From Pseudorasbora parva (taxonomy: Eukaryota > Chordata > Actinopteri > Cypriniformes > Gobionidae): a stretch of DNA of 64,000 nt. Every line of letters begins with the position of its first letter. The first letter of the stretch is position 1. A model generated the notes under the pieces. That model was not told the DNA's origin, ran no database searches, and saw only the letters and a list, made by a program, of their open reading frames with translations. The DNA is taken from NCBI RefSeq assembly GCF_024679245.1, contig NC_090172.1, forward strand, positions 42,698,229-42,762,228, given 5' to 3'. Shown here in pieces: positions 14,682 to 25,853 of this stretch. A program made the translations under genes and the position numbers.

Positions 14682-17600
14682 TTAGAAAATGTTTAAATTA
14701 AAACCTCCATTCCCATCAGGTTCACAAAGAAAATTATTATAACCCCAAACATTAAAAAAAGTCTGAACATTATGTGTAAGGCTATAAAAAGCATACTCTA
14801 CTGTTAACCTTTTTTTTACAAAGCATTTTGTCAATAGAATAGGATCAATACACCCTCTTTCTTCAACCTTATGTTTTCTAGTACACCAAATTGCCAACTT
14901 CACCATTCCATACAGGAAATTAAGAATAATTATTTTTTCCTTGTTTTTCACTGAGTATTTTGGACCATAAATGAACACAGAATTATTAAACAATCCCATC
15001 AACTTCAAACTCCAAGCCTCCACCAACTGCATCAAATTATCGAGGCGATAACATTCCATAAATGTGTGAATCACAGTTTCTGACACATTACAAAAAGGAC
15101 AACCCTCCCCAACTAAAGGATTCAGTCGTGCTATGTGTCTGTTCGTAGCTAAGACTCCATGTACAATTCTCCACTGCAGATCTCCCACTCTCTTCTCAGT
15201 GGGTCTTTTGTACATGGACCGCCAGCTACCTTTCGGGGAAGAGCCTGACAATGCCAACGTCCATTTGCTTTCTTTAAGATCTTTAAGATCTTTATAGTTC
15301 ATAGATTTAACGCATGCTGTATATAATGTTCTTTTAGATAGTCCACTGAACAACCCCATTTCGGGAGTACTCAAAGAAAGCAAATTTGTAGGAGCTTCTT
15401 CATGCTTGTCCTTTTTCATCGAAAAGACAATATCTGGGGGAAAAAGTGTCTTTGTTTCATCACCTATACAAGTCTCTTTGAGAAAATCTTTAGCTGAAAT
15501 AGGAAGAACAGCTTCTAGGTCCTCTAGCATCCGTTTAGCGAGACGCACAGACCTGAAACCAACTTTTCGAGCAAGATCCTCAGCTTCAATCCATCCGTTT
15601 ACTGACCTCAGGTCCCGAAGCATAGATATTCCAGCAGAAAGCAAGCTTGATCTTATAGTCACTGAATTTAGAATCTCAACTGGAAAAAGAGGATTAAAAA
15701 AAAGAGATTCATTAAACAGCCATGGACCTGGATTTGACCACTCTCTTGAGACTGAAAACAATTTCCATAATTCCAGAACGTTGATGTAAAAATAATTAAG
15801 TCCACCTAGTGGGGTTGTCTTTAGGGCCATGGTGAATAACTGTTTGTCTAGACCCATTCGTCCAGCTTTGCGTAACAGTGCACACATTAAATCCATCCAT
15901 CCATGATTCTGGTGATATAATAGACGCTGAACAGCCTGCAATCGGAAAGTTGTCACTCTAGCACGAATGTCTATCAGTCCTTGTCCCCCTTCTTGTACAG
16001 GAAGATAGAGTACAGAAGCTCTTAACCAGTGTTGTCCAGACCAAAAGAAGTTTACAAGCCGCCTTTGAATTTCCTCGACTAAACATCCTGGTGGATCCAC
16101 AACCATAAATCTGTGCCAGAGCATTGATGCGATGAGATTATTGGCAATCAGTGCTCTCCCCCTATATGATAGCTGGGGTAGCAACCATTTCCATCTAGAC
16201 AACCTCACACAGACCTTCTCCACTAAACCCTCCCAATTTTTCTTTTTGTATTCTTCTTGGCCAAGATACACTCCAAGATATTTTAAACCAAGTGTGCCCC
16301 ATTGAACATTGTTAGGAAGTTTTGGTAAAGACAGATTCGCGTCAGTAGAGCCGTACCACACAGCTTCTGTTTTATCCCAATTCAACCTTGCTGATGAAGC
16401 TCTTTCATACAGTTTTAAAGACTGTTTTACAATTAATGCATCTTCTTGCTGTTGAACTATTACAGTTATATCATCAGCGTATGCAGACAATATGATTGGC
16501 TCTTTCCTTAAACTACCCTTTATAGTTAGACCTTTTAGTTTGCGTCTAAGCAAACATAATAAGGGTTCAATCGCCAAGCTATATAGTTGGCCAGACATTG
16601 GGCAACCTTGTCTGATTCCTTTTTGTATATTAACTGGTACGCTTAATCCACTTCCTATTTTTATCATACTCTCAGATCCTTTATATAACACTTTTACCCA
16701 TGATATAAACTTATCACCAAAACCAAAGCACTTTAAAATATAAAACAAGTACTGATGATCCACACGATCAAACGCTTTTTCTTGGTCTAAGGATATTAGA
16801 CCAACTCCAACATTATACATTCTTAAGTATTCAAACAGATCTCTCATTAAAAACAGGTTATCATAAATGCTTCTTTCGGGGATACAATAAGACTGATCTT
16901 CATGAACCAAAGACCCTAAAACAGTCTTAAGACGATTTGCAATACATTTAGACAATATCTTATAATCAGAATTAAGAACAGCAACAGGTCTCCAGTTTTT
17001 TAGTGGACACAAATCTCCTTTCTTTGGAAGAAGAGAAAGGACAGCCCTTTGGCAACTTTTAGGCAGAACCTTCAATTTATAACTTTCTTCAAACACTTTA
17101 AATAAATCAAGTCCAATAACTCCCCATAAAGATTTAAAAAATTCCGCTGTAAGTCCATCAAGGCCTGGTGCTCGACTAGTTGAGAGTTGTTTAACTGCAT
17201 CAGATATTTCTTCAAAGGTAATATTGGAGTCAAGAAAAAGTCTTTCGTCTTCTTGCAGATTTGGTAAGTCTTTAAAAAGTTCAGATGTTGTGTTGAGATC
17301 GATGTCTTCTTTTGCAAATAATTTAGAATAAAAGTCAACAGCAGTTCTTCTCATCATTAAAGGATCTGACGTAACGCTTCCATCAGGTCTTCGTAAACAA
17401 TGCATCATGTTACCATGAATAACCTTCTTTTCCAGATTAAAAAAATATTTTGTAGGTGCATCCATATCATTGATTGAAGTAAACCTTGCTTTAATAAGTG
17501 CTGACTTCACTTTTTCATGTAAAATTTCTCTTAATTCATGTTTTTTTGAAGATAAATTTTCTTGAACTCCCATGTCATTATTATTAATCAACATATCATG

Positions 17601-18635
17601 CAATGATGTAATGTCATCTTCTACTTGAACCATTTTCTTTTTTATATTACTCCAAGCTTGTGATGAGTATTGTTGGCAAAAAAGCTTAATTTGAACTTTT
17701 CCCACCTCCCACCATTGAAGCAGGTTTTCATAATTACTTTTTTGTTCCGTCCAGTAGTTCCAAAAAATCTTAAATTTATCATGAAAGTCAAGATTTTCTA
17801 ACAAATTATTACTAAATCTCCAATAAGAACAATAAGGGGTTGTTTGTGTTGAAATAATAGTTAAAGAAATTAAATGGTGATCTGAAAAAGAGACTGGGCT
17901 TATATTTGTCTCTCCAATTCTACTACACATTGTATTTTTGACATAAAATCTATCTAATCGTGCTGCACTGACCCTATTTTCTGTGACTTTAATCCATGTA
18001 TATTGTCTAACTGCTTTATTTTTTGCTCTCCAAATATCAATAAGCCCACATTGTGTAGTAATCGCTCTTAAAGATGCTGCAGATAAAAAATGGGGTTCTT
18101 CACCATTCCTATCGCAAGTAAAATCCAGCGTACAATTCCAGTCGCCTCCAATTACTAACAAATCCTCATTAATATAGGACGAAACCACATCTTTGAGTTT
18201 AAGAAAAAAATCTATTCTCTCTCTACCTGTTGTAGGAGCATAAACATTTATTAATATAAATTCTCTATTTTTTATTTCAACTTTAAGAGCAAGTAAACGG
18301 CCTTTTACTATTTCACTTTTAGACAAAATTTTTACTTTACAACTGGGTGAAAATAATATTGCTACCCCTGCAGAAAGGTTAGTCCCATGACTCAGAACCT
18401 GGTCTCCCTCCCACCACATTTCCAAGTCTGATTCATTTTCTTCATTACTGTGTGTTTCTTGTAGAAACGCAACTTGTATACCTTTCAGCTTTAAAACTTC
18501 TTTTAATAATGGCCATTTACTACTGTCCCTTGCCCCATTTACATTTAAGGATCCTAGTCTAATAACATCCATAATAAACAGGGAGAGAAAAAAGGAAAGA
18601 TAGAAACATAGAAAAAGCCAACTCCCCATGTGCAT
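14682..18635 (-). CDS. LINE ORF2: apurinic-type endonuclease and reverse transcriptase
   Basis: 1317 codons, uninterrupted. The more likely start is the second in-frame Met (MDVIRLGSLNVNGARD, about 18572), giving about 1296 residues, because the first 21 residues are hydrophobic. The endonuclease domain shows LNVNGA, FLQETH, INVYAPT, IGGDWN and SDHH, all the expected catalytic positions. The reverse transcriptase shows ISLDQEKAFDRVDH (motif A), GIRQGCPMSGQLYSLAIEPL (motif B) and AYADD (motif C, about 16471-16485). Near the C terminus CPFCNVSETVIHTFMEC is a CCHC-like motif typical of L1/Tx1 ORF2. It nicks target DNA and copies the element RNA from the nick. No internal stop or frameshift was seen. 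Confidence 0.93.
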   Translation of the reverse strand: MHMGSWLFLCFYLSFFLSLFIMDVIRLGSLNVNGARDSSKWPLLKEVLKLKGIQVAFLQETHSNEENESDLEMWWEGDQVLSHGTNLSAGVAILFSPSCKVKILSKSEIVKGRLLALKVEIKNREFILINVYAPTTGRERIDFFLKLKDVVSSYINEDLLVIGGDWNCTLDFTCDRNGEEPHFLSAASLRAITTQCGLIDIWRAKNKAVRQYTWIKVTENRVSAARLDRFYVKNTMCSRIGETNISPVSFSDHHLISLTIISTQTTPYCSYWRFSNNLLENLDFHDKFKIFWNYWTEQKSNYENLLQWWEVGKVQIKLFCQQYSSQAWSNIKKKMVQVEDDITSLHDMLINNNDMGVQENLSSKKHELREILHEKVKSALIKARFTSINDMDAPTKYFFNLEKKVIHGNMMHCLRRPDGSVTSDPLMMRRTAVDFYSKLFAKEDIDLNTTSELFKDLPNLQEDERLFLDSNITFEEISDAVKQLSTSRAPGLDGLTAEFFKSLWGVIGLDLFKVFEESYKLKVLPKSCQRAVLSLLPKKGDLCPLKNWRPVAVLNSDYKILSKCIANRLKTVLGSLVHEDQSYCIPERSIYDNLFLMRDLFEYLRMYNVGVGLISLDQEKAFDRVDHQYLFYILKCFGFGDKFISWVKVLYKGSESMIKIGSGLSVPVNIQKGIRQGCPMSGQLYSLAIEPLLCLLRRKLKGLTIKGSLRKEPIILSAYADDITVIVQQQEDALIVKQSLKLYERASSARLNWDKTEAVWYGSTDANLSLPKLPNNVQWGTLGLKYLGVYLGQEEYKKKNWEGLVEKVCVRLSRWKWLLPQLSYRGRALIANNLIASMLWHRFMVVDPPGCLVEEIQRRLVNFFWSGQHWLRASVLYLPVQEGGQGLIDIRARVTTFRLQAVQRLLYHQNHGWMDLMCALLRKAGRMGLDKQLFTMALKTTPLGGLNYFYINVLELWKLFSVSREWSNPGPWLFNESLFFNPLFPVEILNSVTIRSSLLSAGISMLRDLRSVNGWIEAEDLARKVGFRSVRLAKRMLEDLEAVLPISAKDFLKETCIGDETKTLFPPDIVFSMKKDKHEEAPTNLLSLSTPEMGLFSGLSKRTLYTACVKSMNYKDLKDLKESKWTLALSGSSPKGSWRSMYKRPTEKRVGDLQWRIVHGVLATNRHIARLNPLVGEGCPFCNVSETVIHTFMECYRLDNLMQLVEAWSLKLMGLFNNSVFIYGPKYSVKNKEKIIILNFLYGMVKLAIWCTRKHKVEERGCIDPILLTKCFVKKRLTVEYAFYSLTHNVQTFFNVWGYNNFLCEPDGNGGFNLNIF

Positions 18636-19808
18636 TTATTTAGAATTAGTTCTAGTAGACCTACGTTTTCCTTTATTCTTTATAATTTTTTGCCTAGCTA
18701 CTGTCAAGTATTTCTTTAATCTGAACCTTTTTTCCTGCGACAAAACTTCAACGCTACATTCTTTACGTGCTTTGATTACGGATGCGATAAATTTCTCTAG
18801 GTCAGGAAATATTTCTTCAACATCTACACTCCTCCCCTTAGTTTCATCTAGGAAACGATTTATCTGCTCGACCGAATAACAATCTCCAAACGTACTAACA
18901 TCAACATCCATACACGAATCATCATCTCGAATATTGTCCTCCTCGGACTCATTTTCAGCTTCATCATTAGAACATGCAGTGCTTTCTCGAATACTATCAT
19001 CCTTATCACGCAAAGCACCCGAAACATTACAACTATTAGACGAGACGTCTTCGTCTCTACCCTCAGTACTTTCAGGCACCTCTGCAATCAGTTTTACTCC
19101 ATCACCAGCTCCATTTTCACCTTTTGTTTCTTTATTCGCGTTTGGAGCCCCTGCATCACTTAGCGGTTCTCTCACCGCAATCGCACCGCTACTCTCACTC
19201 AAACCTGACGTCCCTGCTTCATCCTCGGCCTGTTTATGAGGACATGACAATCTCTTGTGGCCAATATCGCCACACTCAAAACAACGCAAATTATCCGTAC
19301 TCGCGTAAACCATGTAAGAACTTTCTCCATATGTCACACGAAACGAAACATCCAGTGTTTTATTCGGAGACGTCAAAAACATGAAAACTTGTCGTCTAAA
19401 AGACAACACATGCTTGAGTGCAGCAGATTTGCAACCCAATGGAATAGTTTTAACAGCACTAGCCATCTTTCCAAACCGAGTTAGTTCTCGTATAATCGCA
19501 TCGTCTTTAACAAAAGGAGGTACGTTAGAGATGGTCACTTTTGTGGCTGGAGCATGAAGAGGTGTAACGGGCACAAAGGTTTCCTTTACCCAAATGCCAC
19601 TTTCTATTACCTTAGTTACTAGTTGTTCGCTTTTTACAAAGACAACAACTGCCTTGTTCATTCGTGATGCAGAAATAATATTTCCATGGCCTACCTGTTC
19701 TCCCGTCGCTAATAACACGTCTTCAATCGCCGTACCTGCCTCAGGAACGCACCTGAATCCATTCCGAAGCGATAGAGATGGCTCTTCCCCCCCGGGGGTA
19801 GACGCCAT
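18636..19808 (-). CDS. LINE ORF1: RNA-binding protein with CCHC zinc knuckle
   Basis: 390 codons from the Met of MASTPGGEEPSLSLRNGF. The open frame extends 42 codons further upstream, but that leader is Phe-rich low-complexity and an unlikely start. Residues about 90-160 (VTISNVPPFVKDDAIIRELT) look like an RRM-type fold. CFECGDIGHKRLSC near residue 185 is a perfect C-x2-C-x4-H-x4-C zinc knuckle. The rest is acidic and Ser-rich, ending in a basic tail (KGKRRSTRTNSK). ORF1 proteins of this clade bind the element RNA and help form the retrotransposition particle. The TAA stop directly touches the first ATG of ORF2, in the same frame. Confidence 0.85.
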   Translation of the reverse strand: MASTPGGEEPSLSLRNGFRCVPEAGTAIEDVLLATGEQVGHGNIISASRMNKAVVVFVKSEQLVTKVIESGIWVKETFVPVTPLHAPATKVTISNVPPFVKDDAIIRELTRFGKMASAVKTIPLGCKSAALKHVLSFRRQVFMFLTSPNKTLDVSFRVTYGESSYMVYASTDNLRCFECGDIGHKRLSCPHKQAEDEAGTSGLSESSGAIAVREPLSDAGAPNANKETKGENGAGDGVKLIAEVPESTEGRDEDVSSNSCNVSGALRDKDDSIRESTACSNDEAENESEEDNIRDDDSCMDVDVSTFGDCYSVEQINRFLDETKGRSVDVEEIFPDLEKFIASVIKARKECSVEVLSQEKRFRLKKYLTVARQKIIKNKGKRRSTRTNSK

Positions 19809-20008
19809 CCCGCTCAAACAAAACAAAAAACCCGCCGCGTTTTGTAAGATCAGTGTTTCGGAAAAAAAGAAAAGAAAAGAGAAAAAACAAATAAATAAAA
19901 TCCGTGGGGGAAAAAATAAATAAATAAACTCCAAAAAAGTTTGAAAACTTCACGCTCTCACACGTGCCTCTCACCCACCACACCACACCACACTCACTCC
20001 CGGCATGC

Positions 20009-20011
<3 letters not shown>

Positions 20012-20069
<58 letters not shown>
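20012..20069. repeat. (AG)n microsatellite, 5' side of LINE
   Basis: 29 AG units between the LINE 5' end and unique sequence (gcgctgcgcacaagc). Same strand and same motif as the tract on the other side of the LINE. Confidence 0.95.
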
Positions 20070-20072
<3 letters not shown>

Positions 20073-21350
20073 TGCGCACAAGCAATTTATATTGAATTTA
20101 TATTAAATAAAAGTCAAGCAGCAGCATTTTGCTTCCTCTAAGTTGTCAGATGGAAGGCACAGAGAACACTTTTTTTTAGTTAGTCAGTGGGATATCGATG
20201 ACAAAGAAAGGGTATAAGAATATAGGAATAGGAATCAGTGACAGAATTGATTCAAGCGGGCAGGTGGCTGAACCAAAGCTGCAGAATATTTTAATTGTGG
20301 CTAAAATATTCAAAAGGCCATGAACAAAGAACAAAAGCATGTGTTTGAATTATGCACTGTGATATTCTTGGCTAACACCTCGCGCATTCTTGACAGTTAT
20401 GGCGTATTGTATGAAAACACTGTATGGTTTACTGTTTTTTTCCATTGGCTGGGATGAATATGGATGTGGGCTTTGAACAAAGATGAAGAAAACAAGCCCC
20501 TTGTTCAAACAACCATGAACGTAATCAGCAGGTTCTCTTCAGCCTTTGTCTTTTACTATACTACATGTCAGTTAAAGGGGTTAACATACTTTTTATTACA
20601 ATACAGATGCAATACAGCAATACAATACAGTACAAAACTACAATTACAATACAGATCCTTTATAACTTTGCAGGTGAATCTAATTCCCTACTGTAACTTA
20701 GTATATGGCAGTATTTTTTTATTGGGCTCTCATGCTATCAATATCGTTTTGCCTGAAGAAAATCTGAATGGCAATAAACTTCAGGTTTTGAGTATTGCAG
20801 CATTCTGATTATTTCTCATTTATTGCCTCAAGTCACATAAATAAAATGTATATAGTATCAGCACATAGATTGAAGAACATAAAATCACTCAACACTCATG
20901 CTCAGTCATTTTTTCTAATCTGACGTGGTCATACTCAATTCTAGTCTGAATATGAGTCTGATACTGCACCACTGGGCTGTAATTATGGGCCCAATGGTAT
21001 TAGTTGTCAAATGTCAACAGAACTCAACTGCACTGTGTTGCCAAGTCAACCTCAGTTATGTGATATACAGACCCAGGAATGCGAATTTTAGCAGGCAACC
21101 TTGCCAAAATAACACATTTTTCTGGAGTGTGTCTCTTCCCTGTTCTCTGATTAAGTTATTGTTTATCATCTGTCCATCATCGTCTAAAGCCCGCCCCGAC
21201 AATTCATTGGTCCGAACAGTTTCTGTTTGGGCATAATTATTGCTCTATGGATCAAGTCCAGAACGAACTGCCTGAGCTCAAATGCTGTGGGCGGAGCTGA
21301 GTTCAGCTGGCATCCAGGCTAAATTTTTCCTGCAGAGTTTAGTGAATTGC
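20070..21350. other. No gene seen
   Basis: AT-rich non-coding DNA with an imperfect 'caatacag' repeat at 20600-20660. Confidence 0.5.
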
Positions 21351-22430
21351 GTAAAGGTGTCATGAAATGACTTTTTTCTTTTTTTATACTGTTGTCTGAG
21401 GTCAACTAATGACGTTTTTACATTAAAAACGTTGGTTTTTACATTAAAAAACATCATAACTAATAAGTAATAGGCTATTTTCTACAATGGTTTTTTGAAT
21501 GCTGGGTTTTGATGGGTGTGCCGCACTGGAGACTTGGAAGTAAACGCCCATGGCTAGGATTGAATAAGATTTTCATATTTAATGAGCTTCTGCTCCACTG
21601 TCATATCTATGCCCCTGTCAGTTCACATGAGGGATAGATTATTTTAAAAGCGGCAACTGCAAAGATTCTCTCAACCACAGGGTACGTAAATGCTTTTATC
21701 AAGCAAACACAATGATTTATTTCTCATCCACCCGCGATTGATTGTAATATTATTTCTGTATTACATGAAAGAATTACCAGAAAAGATAATTTATCAAGAA
21801 AGAATGTCTGCCGACGGGCGTACGTTTTTGTAGCCTGTCTGGAAAACACACAGCACCCGGGCTACTATTACTACATATAATAAAAAACGTTTTACTCGCA
21901 TAAGTTTGTTGCACCATTCCTATCAGATCCAATATTGAAGGCACAACATTGTGTCTGCAAATCCAGCACTTGAGGCTTGTTTTTCAAACGATTCCGCAGT
22001 GAAATGAAGCGATTGCGAACGCACGTACATGTCTTCCCCACGTGAGTTGGAACTTCATTAAAAATAAATGAAGTATCACACATTCCTAATATTATTATCT
22101 GAAGGAAGCTTATGCAGCCACTGTGTTCTTCCACGATATCTTGCTATCTTCTTCCACATGTTTATTGCTGCTGGCTAGTGATCCGAACAGCTTCATAAGT
22201 CGGTGGGCGGGGCTACTGAATTACACGTTCTGTAGATGTGCGTTTTGTCGCGCAATAATGTAAGGATGAAGCACACAATCGTTTTCTGGGCCTGGTGTCT
22301 ATAAAAGCTTTTCTTTGATTAAAAAGGAAGTTTTCAGCTCTGAAACTTACAGGATAATCTTATTAACATGGCCTTTTATACATCAAAAGCTCAAGGGAAA
22401 GTTGATTTCTCAATTCATCACCCCTTTACA
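21351..22430. mobile_element. Non-autonomous DNA transposon with inverted termini
   Basis: The left end gtaaaggtgtcatgaaatga and the right end (reverse complement) gtaaaggggtgatgaattga are clear terminal inverted repeats about 1.08 kb apart. The interior has no transposase ORF. Superfamily not determined. Confidence 0.55.
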
Positions 22431-22436
22431 TGTGCG

Positions 22437-22740
22437 ATGTGTGAATTTTAGCAGCATCTAGCGGTGAGGTTGTGAATTAAAATCACTCAACGCTCACCCT
22501 TCCCTTTCGAAGCACATATTATACACAGGACAATAATGACGTCGTTAGAGGGAACAGAGAGTAGCTAGCGCTCTGTAGGGCAGTTTGTCTGTTTGGGGCT
22601 ACTGTAGAAACATGGTGCCGCAAAATGCCAATTTCACTGTAAGGGGATCCGTGGTGTATGTAAGTAGAAATGGCTTATGAACATAACGGTATACATTATG
22701 TAAGGTCTTTATAGCTACACACTGCCTCCTTTTAGTGATT
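22437..22740 (+). repeat. Dispersed cyprinid-type repeat, partial
   Basis: Contains gcagcatctagcggtgaggt, gctctgtagggcagtttgtc and gtaaggtctttatagctaca. I recognise this order from repeats common in carp-like fish; family name not known. Confidence 0.45.
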
Positions 22741-25189
22741 GTTACAGCTTTTTAGTAACCTATATCAAATCAAACCATTTTCTTTTCCTTTTCCAGTATT
22801 TTTTTGGACAGATTGTAATACACTACTTTTTTTTGGCCATCAGCATTACACAACTCCTGGCTCGTTTCAGCGGGTTGTTTAGCTGACAGATGGTGAGGAG
22901 TGAGAATATTAGTGAATAAACAGCTACATGCTGACTATTGAGAGAAGTCTGACCTCCCCTATCCATCCACGCTTATGCTGACAGAGACGCATGGCTCTCG
23001 TTTTGGCCCTGACCCGTCCCAACAGTCCTGTCCAAAGACTCTCGCCGTGCTGAATGTTGTCTGTTTGTGGTTGTTCAGGACTAAATTCTTAGATTTGTGC
23101 GAGACACTTGGTTACAGATGCACATATTAATGACATCTGGCTTTTTACTGAACATAAATGTGTGCCAAAAACACAACTCTCAAGCAGTGCGGCATGTTTG
23201 TCGGTACTACGATTTAAAGTACTTTGTTGTAAGACCTAAGACAAGCTGAATTACAGCCAATTTAAGTGAGCGTGTATGTGTGAGAACGAGAGAGCGAGAG
23301 AAAGAGGTCTCAACAGTTGCTGCTAATGAGGGGGAAGTAATTGAGTCTTTGCTGGAGTGAATTGTGATGCCAAATGTCCGTCCACTTTGTTATTCAAAAC
23401 TGAGCCTGTTTAGCCCCGGCAAGATTCAGCCCTTTCATTTCTGCTCTGACAAGCTAAAACGGGGTGGAAAGGACAGAGAAAGAAAGAAAAGACAAGCGAG
23501 CTAGAGAGAAAGTAATGACCATTCCATTTGAATTTAAATGCTATTTTACTCCTAGCTGTCACTGCATTTTCGATATTTCACAATCCACTCAAGACACAAA
23601 GACATTGCTCTTTTTTTCTCTCTCTCAAGAGTTTCTCAGTTGCGGTTTAGACGGGCCAGTACAGTAGACCCGATTGATTGAGGGATTATGCTATAGCATG
23701 TAATCTCCCTTTCTATGAACCTCGGACAGAGCAAGAAAGGTGCTATTTAAGTGACGAAACGCTCGGTTGCTCTGAATGCTGATGATGCTTTTAATTGGGA
23801 TACAGGGCGAGGGCTACATGCTAATGCTGCTTTATATGATGTCTTCAACAACACTCAGGACTCAAAACGATTTCCCGCTGGCCATTTAAACTAGTGGGTG
23901 ATTGACAAAGCTATTTTAGGGTACATTAGTTATGATTTTCTGTGGCTATTAGAATAAATTATAGGTGTGATTGACCACTGAGGTGAGAGAGTAGCAATTA
24001 TGATCAGGTGTAGATGAATGTGGCGGTGAGGGCGAGATCGTTGTTGTGAGATTTGCAGAACCTTTGTCTCATTGCGTATCCTTTGGGAAATACCTGGAAT
24101 TTTTTATTTTAATTTTTTTTATCTATCAGGTTATGGTCTCTAGTTTATCTGCCATTTCCCCGCTCACTTCCCTTCCCCCCAGCCTCTCATCCTTCATTCT
24201 CCCTCCATTTCTCCCTCTCTTTTCTCTTTCCCTCTCTGTTGCTTCCCCCCCCCCCCCCCCTTGGGAGAACATGTAGTGTTTGAGGGAGGGAGGGCTCCTC
24301 TTCATCACCTCCCCCCTCCCCCCTTTCCTTTTCTTTCTGCCTCCTTTTCTGATCTGTCTTTCTATTCTCATTTCTCTATGGGCAGCAGACAGCCCATTAA
24401 ATCTGTACAGCGGTGTGAAGAAGATGATGTGAAATTACTGTCTGATGAGAGCGTGAAAGACCTGATTGCTGCTCGCCATCAGGAGCAGGGCTGGTGCAAA
24501 GCTTCTGACGAGGGGGTAATTTCGCAGGGGTCCTCGCAGTGAGAGGGCAGGCGCGCCAACATCAGATTCTTTCAAGTGTAGCATTCCTACCGACCAATAA
24601 AAAAAGGTGTGTTCTTCTCCTGTAGGAAGCTGATGGACGGAGGCTGTGATGTTGGATTTAGGTTTGACTATTATGGGTTTTTCAGTGGGTTTTAACCAAT
24701 CGCTTTCTTAATTGACTATTAACTGTTATCTGACAAGCCATAAATCAAGCAAGTGACCCAAAAGACATTACATATTGCCCTTGTTGACAATAAAACATAT
24801 TTTGGTGTATGTCTTTTGTGATTATCCAACATGCGCTTTGTGATGTATACTAATATTGGACTATTTGCATCGAACCATGCCATCTTAATGGACTGAATGG
24901 TCCCACAGAGCACAGCATGATTCATTTTTTTTCTCCCATTCTCTCTTTTTGAAATTCTGTTGTGTTCATGTTATAGTGCTCTCACGTGTCGCACATGTAA
25001 TTTGCTACACAAGATAAACCCGTCAATTTTGCTCTCAAAATTGTTTTTTTGTTTTTGGTGGAACAGAATAATTATTAATTGATTAATAGTTTAACCATTA
25101 ACCAAGTTAGCCAGGGGCCACCCTCTTATACATTGCAATAATTTAATTAGCTTCCTGTTTCCGCAAAAAAAAAAATTAACCAGCTGGTT
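22741..25189. other. No gene supported
   Basis: Polypyrimidine tract 24130-24370 with C16 at 24245-24260. The following open stretch (24378-24540) is discussed as a weak finding. Confidence 0.45.
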
Positions 25190-25490
25190 TCATCATTGAT
25201 AATAATAAGAAATGTTTCTTGAGCAGCAATTCAGAATATTAGAATGATTTTTGAAGGATCATTTGACACTAACGACAGTAATGATGCTAAAAAATTCAGA
25301 TTTGATCAGAGAAATAAATTACATTTTAAAATAACTAGAAAAGTTATTTTTAATATTTTGTAATATAATGTTTTACTAGATTTTTGATCAAGTAAATACA
25401 GCCTTGGCAATCATAAGAGACATTTTTTTTTTCAAAAGCGTTAAAGTATCTTACTGACCCCCAACTTTTGAACAGTTATGTATACATAGA
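25190..25490 (+). repeat. Same dispersed repeat, longest copy
   Basis: Contains gaatattagaatgatttttg, aaatacagccttggcaatca and tactgacccccaacttttga. The latter half corresponds to the copy at the left edge of the window in inverted orientation. Confidence 0.6.
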
Positions 25491-25553
25491 TTAAAAAAAT
25501 ATTATTGTATTTATTTACTTATTTACCCATTTAATTATGTAAAATGACACTTT

Positions 25554-25602
25554 CACAAATTTTGCAGTATTACCACAGTGTGGTAATACTGCAAAATTTG
25601 TG
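25554..25602. repeat. Perfect 23-bp palindrome with 3-nt loop
   Basis: The left arm cacaaattttgcagtattac plus cac is exactly complementary to the right arm, with loop AGT. Outside it, atgacac (about 25544) and gtgtcat (about 25629) extend the symmetry, so this may be the core of a small hairpin MITE. Confidence 0.85.
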
Positions 25603-25652
25603 TGCTAATATTCTGTGTGACACGTGTCATTATTGGCCAATGCAATCATCTT

Positions 25653-25853
25653 AAAGCGACTAGTTCACCCAAAAAATAACATTGTTATAATTTACTCAGC
25701 ATCAAGCCAAACGTGTATGAGTTAATTTATTCTGTTGAACACTTAAGATATTTTGAAGAAGGATGGTAACCAGACTATTGTAGTAGGAAAAAAATACTAT
25801 AGAGGTCAATGGCTACTGTCAATACATTTTTGGGGGGTGAACTATTCCTTTAA
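25653..25853. mobile_element. Short complete MITE ('ttcaccca' family)
   Basis: Starts ttaaagcgactagttcaccc and ends ttggggggtgaactattcct plus ttaa, inverted termini 200 bp apart. Non-coding. Confidence 0.6.

Noticed and set aside
15406..15789. 127-codon + strand ORF within the LINE
   Set aside because: Antisense to the well-supported ORF2 and without any domain.
20012..20069. Target-site duplication of the LINE
   Set aside because: Both flanks are the same dinucleotide repeat, so a duplication cannot be distinguished from the pre-existing microsatellite.
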